From: Pseudonocardia oroxyli
GTDB taxonomy: Bacteria > Actinomycetota > Actinomycetes > Mycobacteriales > Pseudonocardiaceae
DNA length: 64,000 nucleotides
Assembly: GCF_900102195.1 (NCBI RefSeq)
Contig: NZ_FNBE01000015.1
Coordinates: 1-64,000, forward strand
Reading direction: 5' to 3'
A program made the translations under genes and the position numbers. This document shows, one piece after another, positions 8,623-18,236 of the stretch; position 1 is the first letter of the stretch; each line of letters begins with the position of its first letter. The notes below the pieces were generated by a model. It searched no databases. It saw only the letters and a program-made list of their open reading frames with translations, and was not told the origin of the DNA.

Positions 8623-9915
8623 CTACGCCATTAAGCTTTGGGGGCGGGATTTCAACGCGGCCCCAAGAGCAAACAGAGTGAGCAGGGCGAACACGAGGGC
8701 TGCACCCAGATAGCCAGCCACCACGAGACCTGCCCCGCCGGCCGCTGTGCCCAGGAACAGCCCCAGGCTCATGCCGGATGCATTCAGGCTCAGGGCTGTG
8801 CCCCGAGCTGCGCCGCAACGACGCACGAGCAGGGTCACCACCGCCGCGGCGACCACCGCGTGGCTCGCCGACAGCACCGCAGTGGCCACAAGCGCCACCC
8901 ACAGCTCCGGCGCTAGATAGACCCCGACCAAGGCGAGCAGCGCCGTCAATAGGCTAGTACGCATCGCGAGGTGCGCCCGTCGGTCAGACGCTGCTGGGAC
9001 GTTCACAAGTCGCCCGGCCACGAGATGACCGAGGAAGAACGCCCCTCCGCTAAGCGTCCATACGAACGCGAACATCTCGGGGGTCAACCCGAAACTGTCC
9101 GCATAGAACGGGGCCAAGTATGCCAGATAACCCATAAAGGCGCCGGCTCGCCCGAAAGCTACGAGGATCAGCGGCCGTGCGCCTGGCACCGCAGCCAGCA
9201 CGCGGAACGCCTCAAGGTAACTGAAGCGTTGCTGTTCACCGATGTGGTTCTCGCTGCGGTAGCGGTAAAGGACCGGAGTAAGCAATGATGCTACGACCGC
9301 AATCGCAATTAGGTCTCCCTGCCATCCCCACCATAACGCGGGAAACGCTATTAGCGGTGCAGCCAAGGTTGCCGCCAGAGTCTGGGTCGACATCACCAGC
9401 GTCGCCGCACGCCCGGCGGCGGGCGCGTCTCCGAACCGATCCGCAGCGGCGGTGGACAGAGCCGGGTACAGCGCCGCATTCGACACACCGATGACAAGAC
9501 AGAACGCCGCCAGAGCCGGCAGTAAGGGCACCGTGCCCAGGACGGACGCCACGGCAAGCAAGACGAGCGCTGCAGCAGCGATTCGGCCTGGAGCGATACG
9601 TCCGATCAGCGGCGCCACCGCCACGCCAACCAGCACGGCGCCGACACCGCCCAGGCCGCGCAGCGCACCCACGGCGGCATCGCTCTCACCTGTGGCGTCA
9701 GCGATCTGCACCAAGAAAGTGCTGAACACGGTGAAAGGCAGGAGACCGACCACAGAAGCGAGCAACGCTGGCCAGACTGCGCCAGCGATCCGTATGTCGC
9801 TCGGCAGCCGCTCGGCACTCGCCTTGGAAGGGTCGGGTGCCGTCCTTGAACTCGCCCTCTCGGCCGTCTGGTCCTGCTTCATGCTCTTGTCTGGTTGTGG
9901 ATGGCCCTCGCTCAT
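8623..9915 (-). CDS. MFS transporter
   Basis: A 430-residue integral membrane protein with about 12 hydrophobic segments after a hydrophilic tail of ~45 residues. It has the LVGVAVAPLIGRIAPGR loop after helix 2 and a central cytosolic loop near residue 220 (YRYRSENHIGEQQRF). The major facilitator fold is clear. The substrate cannot be told; closest in feel are drug/arabinose-type exporters (DHA1). It lies alone between the insertion sequences and the decayed GNAT/GntR region, so it may be accessory cargo. ATG at 9915 was chosen; ATG a few codons later is possible. Confidence 0.85.
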   Translation of the reverse strand: MSEGHPQPDKSMKQDQTAERASSRTAPDPSKASAERLPSDIRIAGAVWPALLASVVGLLPFTVFSTFLVQIADATGESDAAVGALRGLGGVGAVLVGVAVAPLIGRIAPGRIAAAALVLLAVASVLGTVPLLPALAAFCLVIGVSNAALYPALSTAAADRFGDAPAAGRAATLVMSTQTLAATLAAPLIAFPALWWGWQGDLIAIAVVASLLTPVLYRYRSENHIGEQQRFSYLEAFRVLAAVPGARPLILVAFGRAGAFMGYLAYLAPFYADSFGLTPEMFAFVWTLSGGAFFLGHLVAGRLVNVPAASDRRAHLAMRTSLLTALLALVGVYLAPELWVALVATAVLSASHAVVAAAVVTLLVRRCGAARGTALSLNASGMSLGLFLGTAAGGAGLVVAGYLGAALVFALLTLFALGAALKSRPQSLMA

Positions 9916-10011
9916 GCTGCTCCTGAACCCGCTCGGATCGTCGTTCGAGATCGAGATGCAAGTGAAGAGCCGGACCCCAGCACGCGGGCAGGCCTCGTGC
10001 TGCCAGAACGA

Positions 10012-10230
10012 TCACGCTCGACTCTTGTCCCAGACCGCCCCGGGGCCTTGTTGCAACCTTATCGCAGTAGGTGAGATGGTTGCTGCGCTAGCTAGCGCCA
10101 CTGCGGAGACACCGCGGTGGCCAGACTCACGTTGTCGCCGGAGTTGCGGGGCGACTCGCACGAACACGTCGGCGAGCGCCGGAATGTCCTCGTCGCGACT
10201 GGGTCGGATGCTCACCTGAGCGGTGGTCAC
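10012..10230 (-). pseudogene. GNAT acetyltransferase, N-terminal stub
   Basis: GTG at 10230 starts a 72-residue frame. Its first ~25 residues (QVSIRPSRDEDIPALADVFV) are the classic beginning of a GNAT N-acetyltransferase (R-P-x-x-x-D and the first helix). The sequence then loses all GNAT features (no acetyl-CoA loop Q/R-x-x-G-x-G/A) and soon stops. It overlaps the end of the GntR remnant by four bases, as in an operon. Most likely the leftover of a truncated gene. Confidence 0.55.
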
Positions 10231-10533
10231 GAGTTCTCCGCTGGCATGTCGTAGTCGAGTGCGGCGCAGTCCGCCCGCATGACGAAGCGGGTGGTTTCGA
10301 ACAGCTGTCGCGCACCCTCGGTGCCTGTGTGCCACAGGTCGATGACGAGCACGCCGTCGGGCTCCTGCGTCGATACCGAGCCGCTCCGTGACCTCAGGCG
10401 GCGCGTCGGTCTGCGTGACGCTGGTATCGACCTGCGGGGTGCGCCCCTGCGCCACGGCCCCGGCGCCAAACGGCCCCAGTTCGTTGGATGTGCGCATGGC
10501 GGCGATGTAGTGGCGTGACCGAACCGCATCCAC
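10227..10533 (-). pseudogene. GntR-type regulator, C-terminal (UTRA) remnant
   Basis: Two frames together resemble part of a UTRA effector domain: HYIAAMRTSNELGPFGAGAV ... PPEVTERLGIDAG in one frame, and GVLVIDLWHTGTEG ... CAALDYDMPAE in the next. The shift is near 10370. The N-terminal wHTH is absent. GntR/UTRA regulators of the KorSA type control actinobacterial integrative elements, so this may be the remains of an element control gene. It sits just upstream of, and divergent from, the conjugation operon. Confidence 0.6.
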
Positions 10534-10664
10534 CCGCAGCTGCCGTCGGCCTGCTCACTGTCCTGTGATCGCGCATCGTGCCTCGCTCGCGAACGCGGCC
10601 GAACGGGGCCTGAGCGCCTCGCCGCAACCGTCCCTGACGCAACCTCGCCGTCAGGAGATCGCTC

Positions 10665-11159
10665 ATGTCCTCTGCTCAGCCCCCACATATCGCGGGCGTG
10701 GCCGGTGGTGTCGGAGTCACCACCATCGCCCACGCGCTGCGTGGGCACGACGCCGGTGTCCACCGCGGCCAACCCGTCCAGGTCCTCGTCTGCCGTGCCA
10801 CCAGCGAGTCCCTGATCCGCGCCGCGCACATCATCGGACGCCTCGATCACCAGCCCATTCTCGCGGTCAGCTGCACGGACTCCGGGCGCCCTGGACGGAC
10901 CGTGATGACGCGAATGCAGCTGATCGCCCCGCACACCGCGCGGACGGTGCTCCTCCCCCACGTCGACCACTGGCGAGCGCTGTCCCGGCCACTCGACGCG
11001 GTCCGTGACGTCGTCGACGCCCCACGCCGCGAGCTCGGACGACAGGCGCGGCGGTGGGCCGAGGCGGTCGAACAGATCGCCGGGTCCACACCACGGGTCG
11101 CCGCGACCATCGTGCCGCTCCCCGCAGGCGGGCTCCTTCGCCCGGAGCACACCCGATGA
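10665..11159 (+). CDS. conjugation-operon protein with P-loop-like N-terminus
   Basis: First gene of the transfer operon, 164 residues, with AGGAGA about six bases before ATG 10665. The N-terminal GVAGGVGVTTIAHALRG imitates the deviant Walker A of ParA/MinD ATPases but lacks the lysine, so nucleotide hydrolysis is doubtful. The rest has no recognisable domain. It overlaps the next gene by ATGA. Homologous small proteins often head SCO6880-type transfer clusters. A role in assembling the secretion complex is inferred from position only. Confidence 0.7.
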   Translation: MSSAQPPHIAGVAGGVGVTTIAHALRGHDAGVHRGQPVQVLVCRATSESLIRAAHIIGRLDHQPILAVSCTDSGRPGRTVMTRMQLIAPHTARTVLLPHVDHWRALSRPLDAVRDVVDAPRRELGRQARRWAEAVEQIAGSTPRVAATIVPLPAGGLLRPEHTR

Positions 11160-11422
11160 GCCTCGTCGCGCAACCCCCGAACCCCAGCCCCGTTCGTCCT
11201 CCCGGCCTCGAAGCCATGGCGGACATGATCATCGGGTGGCTCAAGTGGGGAGTCATCGTCGCCGGAGTCGTCGGGATCCTGGTCTGCGCCGCGATGATCA
11301 TCATCGGCAGGCGGAACCGCTCCGCCACCGCCTACGAGGGTCTGATCGGGTCGGCGTGGATCCTCGGCGGGCTCGCACTCGCCAGCGTCGCCGCCGTCCT
11401 CGTCGGCGCCTTCCAGGTGTGA
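11156..11422 (+). CDS. small two-helix membrane protein of the transfer operon
   Basis: 88 residues. After a Pro-rich start there are two strongly hydrophobic segments (IIGWLKWGVIVAGVVGILVC and GSAWILGGLALASVAAVLVG) separated by a short basic loop (GRRNRS). Size, topology and position before the VirB6-like gene resemble VirB2/TrbC-type pilin-like or channel subunits. The assignment is by analogy. Translationally coupled to the preceding gene (ATGA). Confidence 0.72.
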   Translation: MSLVAQPPNPSPVRPPGLEAMADMIIGWLKWGVIVAGVVGILVCAAMIIIGRRNRSATAYEGLIGSAWILGGLALASVAAVLVGAFQV

Positions 11423-11424
11423 CC

Positions 11425-12513
11425 ATGAGCCTCCTCGCCCAAGCACCTGCCGACTGCGGCGTCTTCGACCTCGAGTGCAAATCCGCCGGGCTCATCCAGT
11501 CCGCGCTCGACGAGATCATCGTGCGGATCACCCAGGCCGCCGCCGAGCTCATCGTCGCCGCCACCTCCTGGTGGGCACAGACCGACAGCGTCGACCCGAT
11601 GGACCCCGCTGTCCTCGCCGCACAGGGCCAGACCCGCCTGCTGACGCTGCTCATCCTCGTCGCGTCGGTCCTGGTCCAGGCCATCCGGATCATCCTGTCC
11701 CGCCGGGCTGAACCCTTGATCCAGGTCGCCTCAGGGCTGCTCCGCTTCGCGCTCGTCTCGGCGCTCGGCCTGGTCGTACTGCAGGCCGGGTTACGGGCCG
11801 GGGACGAACTGAGCCGGGTGGTGCTCGACGACGCAGCCAACAACTTCGCCGTGCTGATGGTGGACAACCTGACCCACCAGGAGGGGGTCAAGAACAACTT
11901 CAACTACCTGCTGCTCGGGATCGTCGCCGCGATCCTCGCGTCGTTGCAGTGGTGCATGATGCTGGGCCGCCAGGCAGCGCTGCTCGTCCTCGCGGCGATG
12001 CTGCCCCTCGCCGCGTCCGGGTCGATCAACCGTGCAACCCGCGGGTGGCTCAACCGGCTGCTGCCCTGGCTCATCGCGATCGCCGTGTACAAGCCCGCGG
12101 CGGCGTTCATCTACTTCATCGGCTTCACCTACTTGTCCACGACCGGGTCCAACCAGCCCGGCGAGGTCACCACCGTCCTGGCCGGGCTCGTCGTGCTCAT
12201 GCTCGCCCTGTTCGCGATGCCCGCGCTCATGAAGTTCTTCTCCTGGTCAGGCAGCCAGATCGGCGGGCAGGGCTTGGTCGGCCCGCAGATGCTCGGGGCC
12301 CTCGGCGCCGCTGCAGCGCTCCCGATGCGTACCCGCGCCGTGCAGCGTGCCGCGGCACAGGCCGCCACCGGCCCGGGTTCGCGCGGCTCCCGCCCGCAGG
12401 GGGCCGGACGCACCGGGAGCCGGGTATCGCCCGCGGTCATCACGGTCCAGCCAAGCGTGCGCACCGCCGACGGTGCCGACAACTCCTCGCGCAAGCGGAA
12501 GGACGACACGTGA
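11425..12513 (+). CDS. polytopic VirB6/TrbL-like membrane protein
   Basis: A 362-residue protein with six or more hydrophobic segments (for example LLTLLILVASVLVQAIRII, LLLGIVAAILASLQWCMML, LLVLAAMLPLAASG, VLAGLVVLMLALFAMPALM). A hydrophilic, positively charged C-terminal tail of about 80 residues follows. Topology and gene order match the inner-membrane channel component of actinobacterial type IV secretion systems. ATG at 11425 follows two bases after the previous stop. The stop overlaps the next start (GTGA). Confidence 0.78.
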   Translation: MSLLAQAPADCGVFDLECKSAGLIQSALDEIIVRITQAAAELIVAATSWWAQTDSVDPMDPAVLAAQGQTRLLTLLILVASVLVQAIRIILSRRAEPLIQVASGLLRFALVSALGLVVLQAGLRAGDELSRVVLDDAANNFAVLMVDNLTHQEGVKNNFNYLLLGIVAAILASLQWCMMLGRQAALLVLAAMLPLAASGSINRATRGWLNRLLPWLIAIAVYKPAAAFIYFIGFTYLSTTGSNQPGEVTTVLAGLVVLMLALFAMPALMKFFSWSGSQIGGQGLVGPQMLGALGAAAALPMRTRAVQRAAAQAATGPGSRGSRPQGAGRTGSRVSPAVITVQPSVRTADGADNSSRKRKDDT

Positions 12514-13973
12514 ACGAGAAGGCACCCCGGCTGTACGGAAACTGGCGCGCCGAACGCGGCTGGGGCATCGGCAATCTCAGCACCGCCACCACCGTCACCC
12601 TGTTCCTCGCTGTACTCGGGCCCCTGCTCGCCTTCTCCACCGTCCCGCGGGCCGCGCTGCCGATGACAGCGGCATCGGTCCTGCTGATCGCCGCGCTGAT
12701 GATCCGAGTGAACGGGGTCACCCTCGCCGAGTTCGTCAGCCGCGTGGCGCGGTTCCGCCGCGCTCGGGCCGCAGGCTGGACCGAGTGGACCGGCGGCATC
12801 CTGACCGCCCACCCCCGCGGAACCGACCTGCCCGGCGTCCTCGCCCCGACCGTCCCCCTCGACACCGACGACGGGCGCGGCGGCCGACACTGCTGGCTGT
12901 GGGACCGCCGCAGCGGGCGCCTGTCCGCGGTCTTGCGGGTCTCCCCCGTCGGACTCGACCTCGCCGACGACGACCAGACCGATCGCTGGGTCGCCGGGTG
13001 GGCCGCGCTGCTGGCTGACCTGGGCTACCAGCGACTCGTCGTGCTCCTCGCCATCACCATCGACACCGCACCCACCGGCGGCACCACCATCCGCGACCAC
13101 GTCAGCGCCTCACTGGACCCCAACGCCCCCACCCTCGCCCGACGGGTCCTCGACGAGCTCGTCTCCACACAGCCGCAGACCACCGCGGAGATCGACGCCC
13201 GCGTGACCGTCACGATGGATCCCCAACGAGGCTCGCCCAAGCCTGCAGACCTCGTCGAAGCGACCATCGACGCCGGACGCGGGCTGCCCGCCATCGAGCA
13301 GGGCCTGGCCGGCGCCGGGGTCGCCGTGCTGGGACGCGGAAGCACCGGCTGGCTGACCCACCGGGTCCGGGCTGCCTTCGATCCCGCCGTCCGCCGCGAT
13401 CTCGCCGGCGACGAGGCACTCATCGCGCGCTGGGCCGATGCCGGCCCCATCGCCGCCTCCGAGAGCTGGGACGACTACCGACACGACTCCGGGCTGTCGG
13501 TCACCTGGGGCATGCGCGAGGCACCCCGCCAAGCCGTCAGCGCCCACATCCTCACACCGCTGCTCTCCCCCGGTCCGTTCCCGCGCCGGGTGACCGTCCT
13601 CTACGAGCCCTACGACGCACAGGACGCCGCGGCCAAGGTCGAAGCCGAGATCACCAGCGGGCAGGTCCGGCGAGCCTGGGCCGAGCGGACTCGACGCGAC
13701 GAGACCCAGCGCGACCGCGACGACCGCCACCGCGCCCTACAGTCCGCCCGAGAGGAGGCCGAAGGCGCCGGTCTCGGCCGCTTCAGCATCTACATCACCA
13801 CCACCGTCCTGGATCCCGACGACCTCGCCGCCGCTGTCAGCGACGTCGAGACCCGCGCGGGACAGGCCAAGATCCGCCTCCGCCGCCTACGGGGCAGCCA
13901 GGGTGCCGGCTTCGCCGTCGCCCTCGGGATCGGCCTCGACCCCGTCCACCTCGCCCGACGAGGCACCCGATGA
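12510..13973 (+). CDS. SCO6880-family conjugation protein
   Basis: A 487-residue protein recognised as the SCO6880 type. It has two hydrophobic segments near the N-terminus (TVTLFLAVLGPLLAFSTV and AALPMTAASVLLIAALMIR), then a large soluble domain (residues ~70-487). Family members always precede the VirB4-like ATPase in actinobacterial transfer operons and are thought to be part of the membrane complex. GTG at 12510 overlaps the previous stop. The final ATGA overlaps the next gene. A charged helical stretch (RRDETQRDRDDRHRAL) lies around residues 397-412. Confidence 0.83.
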   Translation: MNEKAPRLYGNWRAERGWGIGNLSTATTVTLFLAVLGPLLAFSTVPRAALPMTAASVLLIAALMIRVNGVTLAEFVSRVARFRRARAAGWTEWTGGILTAHPRGTDLPGVLAPTVPLDTDDGRGGRHCWLWDRRSGRLSAVLRVSPVGLDLADDDQTDRWVAGWAALLADLGYQRLVVLLAITIDTAPTGGTTIRDHVSASLDPNAPTLARRVLDELVSTQPQTTAEIDARVTVTMDPQRGSPKPADLVEATIDAGRGLPAIEQGLAGAGVAVLGRGSTGWLTHRVRAAFDPAVRRDLAGDEALIARWADAGPIAASESWDDYRHDSGLSVTWGMREAPRQAVSAHILTPLLSPGPFPRRVTVLYEPYDAQDAAAKVEAEITSGQVRRAWAERTRRDETQRDRDDRHRALQSAREEAEGAGLGRFSIYITTTVLDPDDLAAAVSDVETRAGQAKIRLRRLRGSQGAGFAVALGIGLDPVHLARRGTR

Positions 13974-15388
13974 GCGGGCACAGCGCCGTGGTCCCGCGGC
14001 GATGGGGCTGGCCGGTCCGCGACGGCGGTCGCGTCGCCAACGTCGAGAGCGCCACCCGCTACACCGCCACCACCAGCCAGGTGTGCGGTCTCTATCCCTT
14101 CGCGGTCTCGTCCGGCGCGGTCGTCCAAGGCGTGCCGGTCGGACGGCACCTCCACACCTCCGAACCCGTCGGCCTCGACCCCGCCGAGTGGCTACGCACC
14201 GGCCTGGTCTCCAACACCGGCGTGTGGGTGCAGGGCCAACCGGGGATCGGGAAGTCCTCGATCACGAAGCGACTCGTCGTCGGACTCGTCGGGTTCGGCA
14301 TGACCGCCGTGATCCCCGGTGACGTCAAAGGTGAATACTCCGCGCTGGTCGAGGCACTCGGTGGATCCGTGTGGCGCATCGGACGCGGCGCACACACCCT
14401 CAACCCGCTCGACGCAGGGCCGCTCGCCGCAGCTCAGCACAGTGCGAGCGAGAGCGAACGGGATCGGATCGAGGAGACCATCCGTGCTCGGCGACTCTCG
14501 CTGCTCGAGGCCCTCACCACCATCGTCCGCCGCGGCGAGATCTCCGTGACCGAGCGACGGCTGCTCGGCGCGGCCCTCGACGTCGTCGTCGGGGTTCGAG
14601 GGAAGAGCCAACCCCTCATCCCGGACGTCCTCCACATCCTCACCGCTCCGACCACCGACCTCGTGCGGATCACCGCCGCGGACGACCCGCGGGGGTTCCT
14701 CCTCGCCGCCCGAGACCTCATCAACACCCTCGGCCTGCTCTGCGAGGGCAGCCTCCGCGGCATCTTCGACCGGGCCTCGACCGTGCGGCCCGAACCCGAC
14801 TGCCCCGGGCTGTCGCTCGACCTCTCCGCACTCGACGAGGAAGACGACGACGCCATCGCCGCCGCGATGCTGTGCGCCTGGGCGTGGTCGGCCGGAGTCA
14901 CCGACGCCGCCGCCGCACACGGCAAGCGCCGCAACGTCGTCCAGGTGCAGGACGAGCTCTGGCGAGCCCTGCGGGTCGCCCCCGGACTCGTCGAGCGCTC
15001 CGACCGCATCACGCGGCTCAACCGACACCGCGGTGTCGTCTCCATCCAGGTCACCCACTCCCTCGACGACCTCGAAGCACTCCCCACCGAGGCCGACCGC
15101 GCCAAGGCACGCGGGATGGCGTCCCGTACCGGAATCCTCGTGCTCGGGGGCATGGCGGAGAAGGAGCTCGACGGGATCCGCCGGATCACGCCCCTCACCG
15201 ACGCCGAGGCCGCCCTCGTCACCTCCTGGGCAGCACCACCGACATGGCACTCAGGACACACCCACCCGGGGCGCGGAAAGTACCTGATCAAGTCCGGCGA
15301 GCGGATGGGGCTACCGATCGGGCTCACCCTCACCCCGACCGAACAGGACCTCTACGACACGGACACCGCGTTCAGGCGCGCCCCATGA
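13970..15388 (+). CDS. VirB4-like conjugation ATPase
   Basis: A 472-residue cytoplasmic ATPase expected to power substrate transfer. Walker A lies at about residues 88-97 (GQPGIGKSSITKRL), followed by PGDVKGEYS, the usual VirB4/TraC-type stretch after the P-loop. An acidic segment near residue 325 (VQVQDELWRAL) probably contributes Walker B. There is no membrane segment. The protein is shorter than classical VirB4 and represents the C-terminal ATPase half, as is usual in this actinobacterial group where SCO6880 is a separate protein. Coupled by overlaps on both sides. Confidence 0.83.
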   Translation: MSGHSAVVPRRWGWPVRDGGRVANVESATRYTATTSQVCGLYPFAVSSGAVVQGVPVGRHLHTSEPVGLDPAEWLRTGLVSNTGVWVQGQPGIGKSSITKRLVVGLVGFGMTAVIPGDVKGEYSALVEALGGSVWRIGRGAHTLNPLDAGPLAAAQHSASESERDRIEETIRARRLSLLEALTTIVRRGEISVTERRLLGAALDVVVGVRGKSQPLIPDVLHILTAPTTDLVRITAADDPRGFLLAARDLINTLGLLCEGSLRGIFDRASTVRPEPDCPGLSLDLSALDEEDDDAIAAAMLCAWAWSAGVTDAAAAHGKRRNVVQVQDELWRALRVAPGLVERSDRITRLNRHRGVVSIQVTHSLDDLEALPTEADRAKARGMASRTGILVLGGMAEKELDGIRRITPLTDAEAALVTSWAAPPTWHSGHTHPGRGKYLIKSGERMGLPIGLTLTPTEQDLYDTDTAFRRAP

Positions 15389-17166
15389 CCCGCCTCGCGC
15401 TCCGTGACGCAGCGGCCCCGCTCGCCCTCCTCGCCACCGTCGCTCTCGGCGCCGCGGCCGTGACAACCGTGTGGCTCGCGACCGCAGCCGCCACGCTCAT
15501 CGACTCCGGTGTGTGGTCACCGCCCGCCTGGTCAGCTCGGCTGCTCACCGAGCCATGGCCGACGAGCGGGTCGTTCGCACTCATTCTCGCCTGCTCGGTC
15601 GCTCTGCTGGTGGCCCTGGCCATCGGAGCCGCGGTGCTGGGCAGACGCCTGACCCGGGCATTACGGCCGTCCCCCATGCTCGACCGGAGGGGCCTTGGCG
15701 ATCTCGCCGGCGAAAAGCAACAGAAGCGTGCCCGCTCGCTTCGCAACCTGCCCACGCGGGCCGCGCTCGCCGCCGCAGACCGCGGGATCCGCCTCGGCCT
15801 CCTCGACGGCCACGAGATCTGGATGTCCTGGGAGGACGTCGCGCTGGTCATCATGGGGCCGCGCTCGAACAAGACGAGCGCAATCGCCGTCCCCGCCGTT
15901 CTCAGCGCGCCCGGACTCGCCATCGCAACCTCGAACAAGTCCGACCTCTGGGCGTTCACTGCTGGCCCCCGCAGCGAGGTCGGACCGGTCTGGACCTTCG
16001 ACCCGCAGCAGATCGCTTACGCCCCGCAGGCCTGGTGGTGGGATCCACTCCGCGCGATCCGCGACGCCCCTCCCGATCACCGGTACGAAGCAGCTGCGCG
16101 CCTCGCCGGCCACTTCATGGCCACCATCGGAGGTCAACGGCGCGACCCCTTCTTCCACGCAGCCGGCGAGCAGGTCCTCGTCGGCACGCTCCTCGCCGCC
16201 GCCCTCTCCGACGCCACGATGCGCGAGGTGTCGCTGTGGCTCCAGCAGGGACGTCGCAACGCCATCGTCGCCCTCGACCGTATCGGCGCCTCCGGAGAGG
16301 CGGCCGAGCTCGAAGCGGCGCTCAACGGCGCCGACGTCACCGCCAAGGGCATCTTTCAGACCGCTCGGACCGCGACGAAGGCGCTCGCCTCCGAACGCAC
16401 GCTCCGCTGGATCACCCCGCCGCGATCCTGGCGCGCGGGCGACGGCGGGAGGCAGGAGGAGCTCGACCCCTGGCGACTCGTCCTCGAGTCCGCCGAACGG
16501 CCCGTCACGGCGCATCTGATGTCGAAGGAAGGGGCTGGGACCGCCGCCCCGGTCGTCGCGGCTCTCGTCGACCGCATCCTCGACGTCGCCGAGTCACACG
16601 CCCAGGCGAGCGGAGGACGCCTCGACCCACCCGTCGTCGCGGTCCTCGACGAGGCCGCGAACATCTGCCCGATTCAAGACCTGCCCAAGCTCTACAGCCA
16701 CTACGGATCGCGCGGCATCCAGGTCCTCACCATGCTGCAGAGCTACCAGCAGGGCGTTGGGGTGTGGGGAACTCAGGGCATGGACGCGCTGTGGTCCGCG
16801 GCCACCGTCAAGCTCGTCGGTGCCGGGGTGGACGACCATGCCTTCCTCCAGCGCCTGTCCGGCCTGATCGGCGACCACGACGTCGACAAGCAGTCCATCT
16901 CCCACAGCCGCGGCGGCGGAACCTGGCAGACCAGCACCACTCGCCAACCGATCATGCCGCCGGACGCGCTGCGCGCACTTGATCGCACGCAAGCCGTCCT
17001 GCTCACCTCCGGGCGCCGCATCGGCATTGCCCGTCTTCTCCCCTGGTACCGCGAGAACCACGCCACCGACATCCGCGACTACGCCGACTCCGCCCTTGCT
17101 GAGCTCCGCGCCGCCGCCCGCGACGCGCTCGGCTCCCGATACTCGTCCTACGGAGATCCACGTTGA
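15385..17166 (+). CDS. VirD4/TraG-like type IV coupling protein
   Basis: A 593-residue coupling ATPase that should bring the relaxase-DNA complex to the secretion channel. Two N-terminal transmembrane helices (residues ~10-35 and ~55-80) precede the ATPase. The nucleotide site near residue 157 reads GPRSNKTSA, keeping K-T but differing from the canonical GxxxxGK[ST] at the penultimate glycine. Walker B is VVAVLDEA near residue 418. The segments PGLAIATSNKSDL and LTMLQSYQQG are typical TraG/VirD4 landmarks. ATG at 15385 overlaps the VirB4-like stop. Confidence 0.88.
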   Translation: MTRLALRDAAAPLALLATVALGAAAVTTVWLATAAATLIDSGVWSPPAWSARLLTEPWPTSGSFALILACSVALLVALAIGAAVLGRRLTRALRPSPMLDRRGLGDLAGEKQQKRARSLRNLPTRAALAAADRGIRLGLLDGHEIWMSWEDVALVIMGPRSNKTSAIAVPAVLSAPGLAIATSNKSDLWAFTAGPRSEVGPVWTFDPQQIAYAPQAWWWDPLRAIRDAPPDHRYEAAARLAGHFMATIGGQRRDPFFHAAGEQVLVGTLLAAALSDATMREVSLWLQQGRRNAIVALDRIGASGEAAELEAALNGADVTAKGIFQTARTATKALASERTLRWITPPRSWRAGDGGRQEELDPWRLVLESAERPVTAHLMSKEGAGTAAPVVAALVDRILDVAESHAQASGGRLDPPVVAVLDEAANICPIQDLPKLYSHYGSRGIQVLTMLQSYQQGVGVWGTQGMDALWSAATVKLVGAGVDDHAFLQRLSGLIGDHDVDKQSISHSRGGGTWQTSTTRQPIMPPDALRALDRTQAVLLTSGRRIGIARLLPWYRENHATDIRDYADSALAELRAAARDALGSRYSSYGDPR

Positions 17167-17624
17167 CCGACGACGACCTGGCCGCCCGAGTCGCCGCACT
17201 CGAGTCCTGGCAGGACCACCAGACCCGGCTGACGGACTCGCTGATGGACCGCGGCGGCCCCGACGAGGACGACGTCCCCACTGCCGTCTTGGACCCCGGC
17301 CGCCTCGTGCGTTGGGTGCACCGCCACGTCACTGCGATCATCGCTCGCCCCTTGCGCGGACAGCTCTACTGGTGCCCTCTGTGGTGGGAACACCCCGAGG
17401 CGGTCTTCCGCCTCGAGGCGCTACGCCGCGCCTGGCAGGACCACGTCGCCCTGCCCGGCGCCTCCATGTCCATCTGGATCCGTGACCACCTCGACCCATG
17501 TCTCCGGGTCCTGCTCGCCGCCGACGGGCCCTTCGTCGACTGCGCACACGACGCCCGCACTGAGGCGCGTGGCACCCACCTTCCGCTGCCACCGCTACCC
17601 ACCGCGCACTACCCGCGGGACTGA
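17163..17624 (+). CDS. DUF4913-domain protein
   Basis: 153 residues, TTG start overlapping the previous stop. A short N-terminal coiled region (ARVAALESWQDHQTRL) is followed by the DUF4913 signature: W-x-x-x-x-V, then YWCPLWWEHPEAVFRLEAL and W-x-x-W-x-x-x-L-D. DUF4913 proteins are common in actinobacterial integrative elements next to the coupling protein. Their function is unknown. No membrane segment. Confidence 0.8.
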   Translation: MTDDDLAARVAALESWQDHQTRLTDSLMDRGGPDEDDVPTAVLDPGRLVRWVHRHVTAIIARPLRGQLYWCPLWWEHPEAVFRLEALRRAWQDHVALPGASMSIWIRDHLDPCLRVLLAADGPFVDCAHDARTEARGTHLPLPPLPTAHYPRD

Positions 17625-17627
17625 ACG

Positions 17628-18236
17628 ATGCGCGTCGTCACGGTCGGCGCCAGCGCCGTCGCCGCGGTGGTACTCAGCGCCGTCCTGGGGTTCGCCCTGC
17701 TCCTGGCCGTGCTCGCCGGGAGCGCGTTCGACCAGGCTGGCGCGTCAGGAGCCGCGGACATCGACGGCCTCCCCGCCCCAGCGCCCTCCGCCGACAGCGA
17801 AACGGGATGCGTTCGCGACGACCCGACCACCCGCGGCTGCCTCACGCCGACAACCCTGCACGTCCTCGAGTCGATCTACGCCACCTTCGGCGAGCCGGGC
17901 GGCATCATCCGCAGCGCAACGTGCTGGGATCCCCACCTCCAAAACCCAACCAGCGATCACCCGAAGGGCCGCGCCTGCGACCTCTTCCCCACCCGCGCAG
18001 GCGTCTTCCCCACCGGTGACGAGCTCGCCCACGGCTGGCAACTCGCCAACTGGTTACGCGCCAACGCCGGGCCACTACAGATCAAGTACCTCATCTGGCA
18101 GGGCCGCTACTGGGACCCGGGCACGACCGACCGCGACGGCGCATGGGGCGTCCCGTACACCGGTGGCGGCATCTACGACCCCACCGACGCGACCGGAGGG
18201 CACTTCGATCACGTCCACGTCAGCGTCGCACGCTGA
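17628..18236 (+). CDS. exported cell-wall peptidase-like protein (M15-like metal site)
   Basis: 202 residues. An N-terminal membrane anchor or signal (VAAVVLSAVLGFALLLAVLAGSA) is followed by an external domain. Metal-site-like motifs SDHPKGRACDLFP and HFDHVHVSV match the H...D...H-x-H layout of M15/VanY-type D,D-peptidases and the related domain found at the end of many actinobacterial transfer operons. It probably opens the peptidoglycan for the mating channel. Last gene of the operon. Its 3' end overlaps the convergent gene at 18220 by 17 bp. Confidence 0.78.
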   Translation: MRVVTVGASAVAAVVLSAVLGFALLLAVLAGSAFDQAGASGAADIDGLPAPAPSADSETGCVRDDPTTRGCLTPTTLHVLESIYATFGEPGGIIRSATCWDPHLQNPTSDHPKGRACDLFPTRAGVFPTGDELAHGWQLANWLRANAGPLQIKYLIWQGRYWDPGTTDRDGAWGVPYTGGGIYDPTDATGGHFDHVHVSVAR

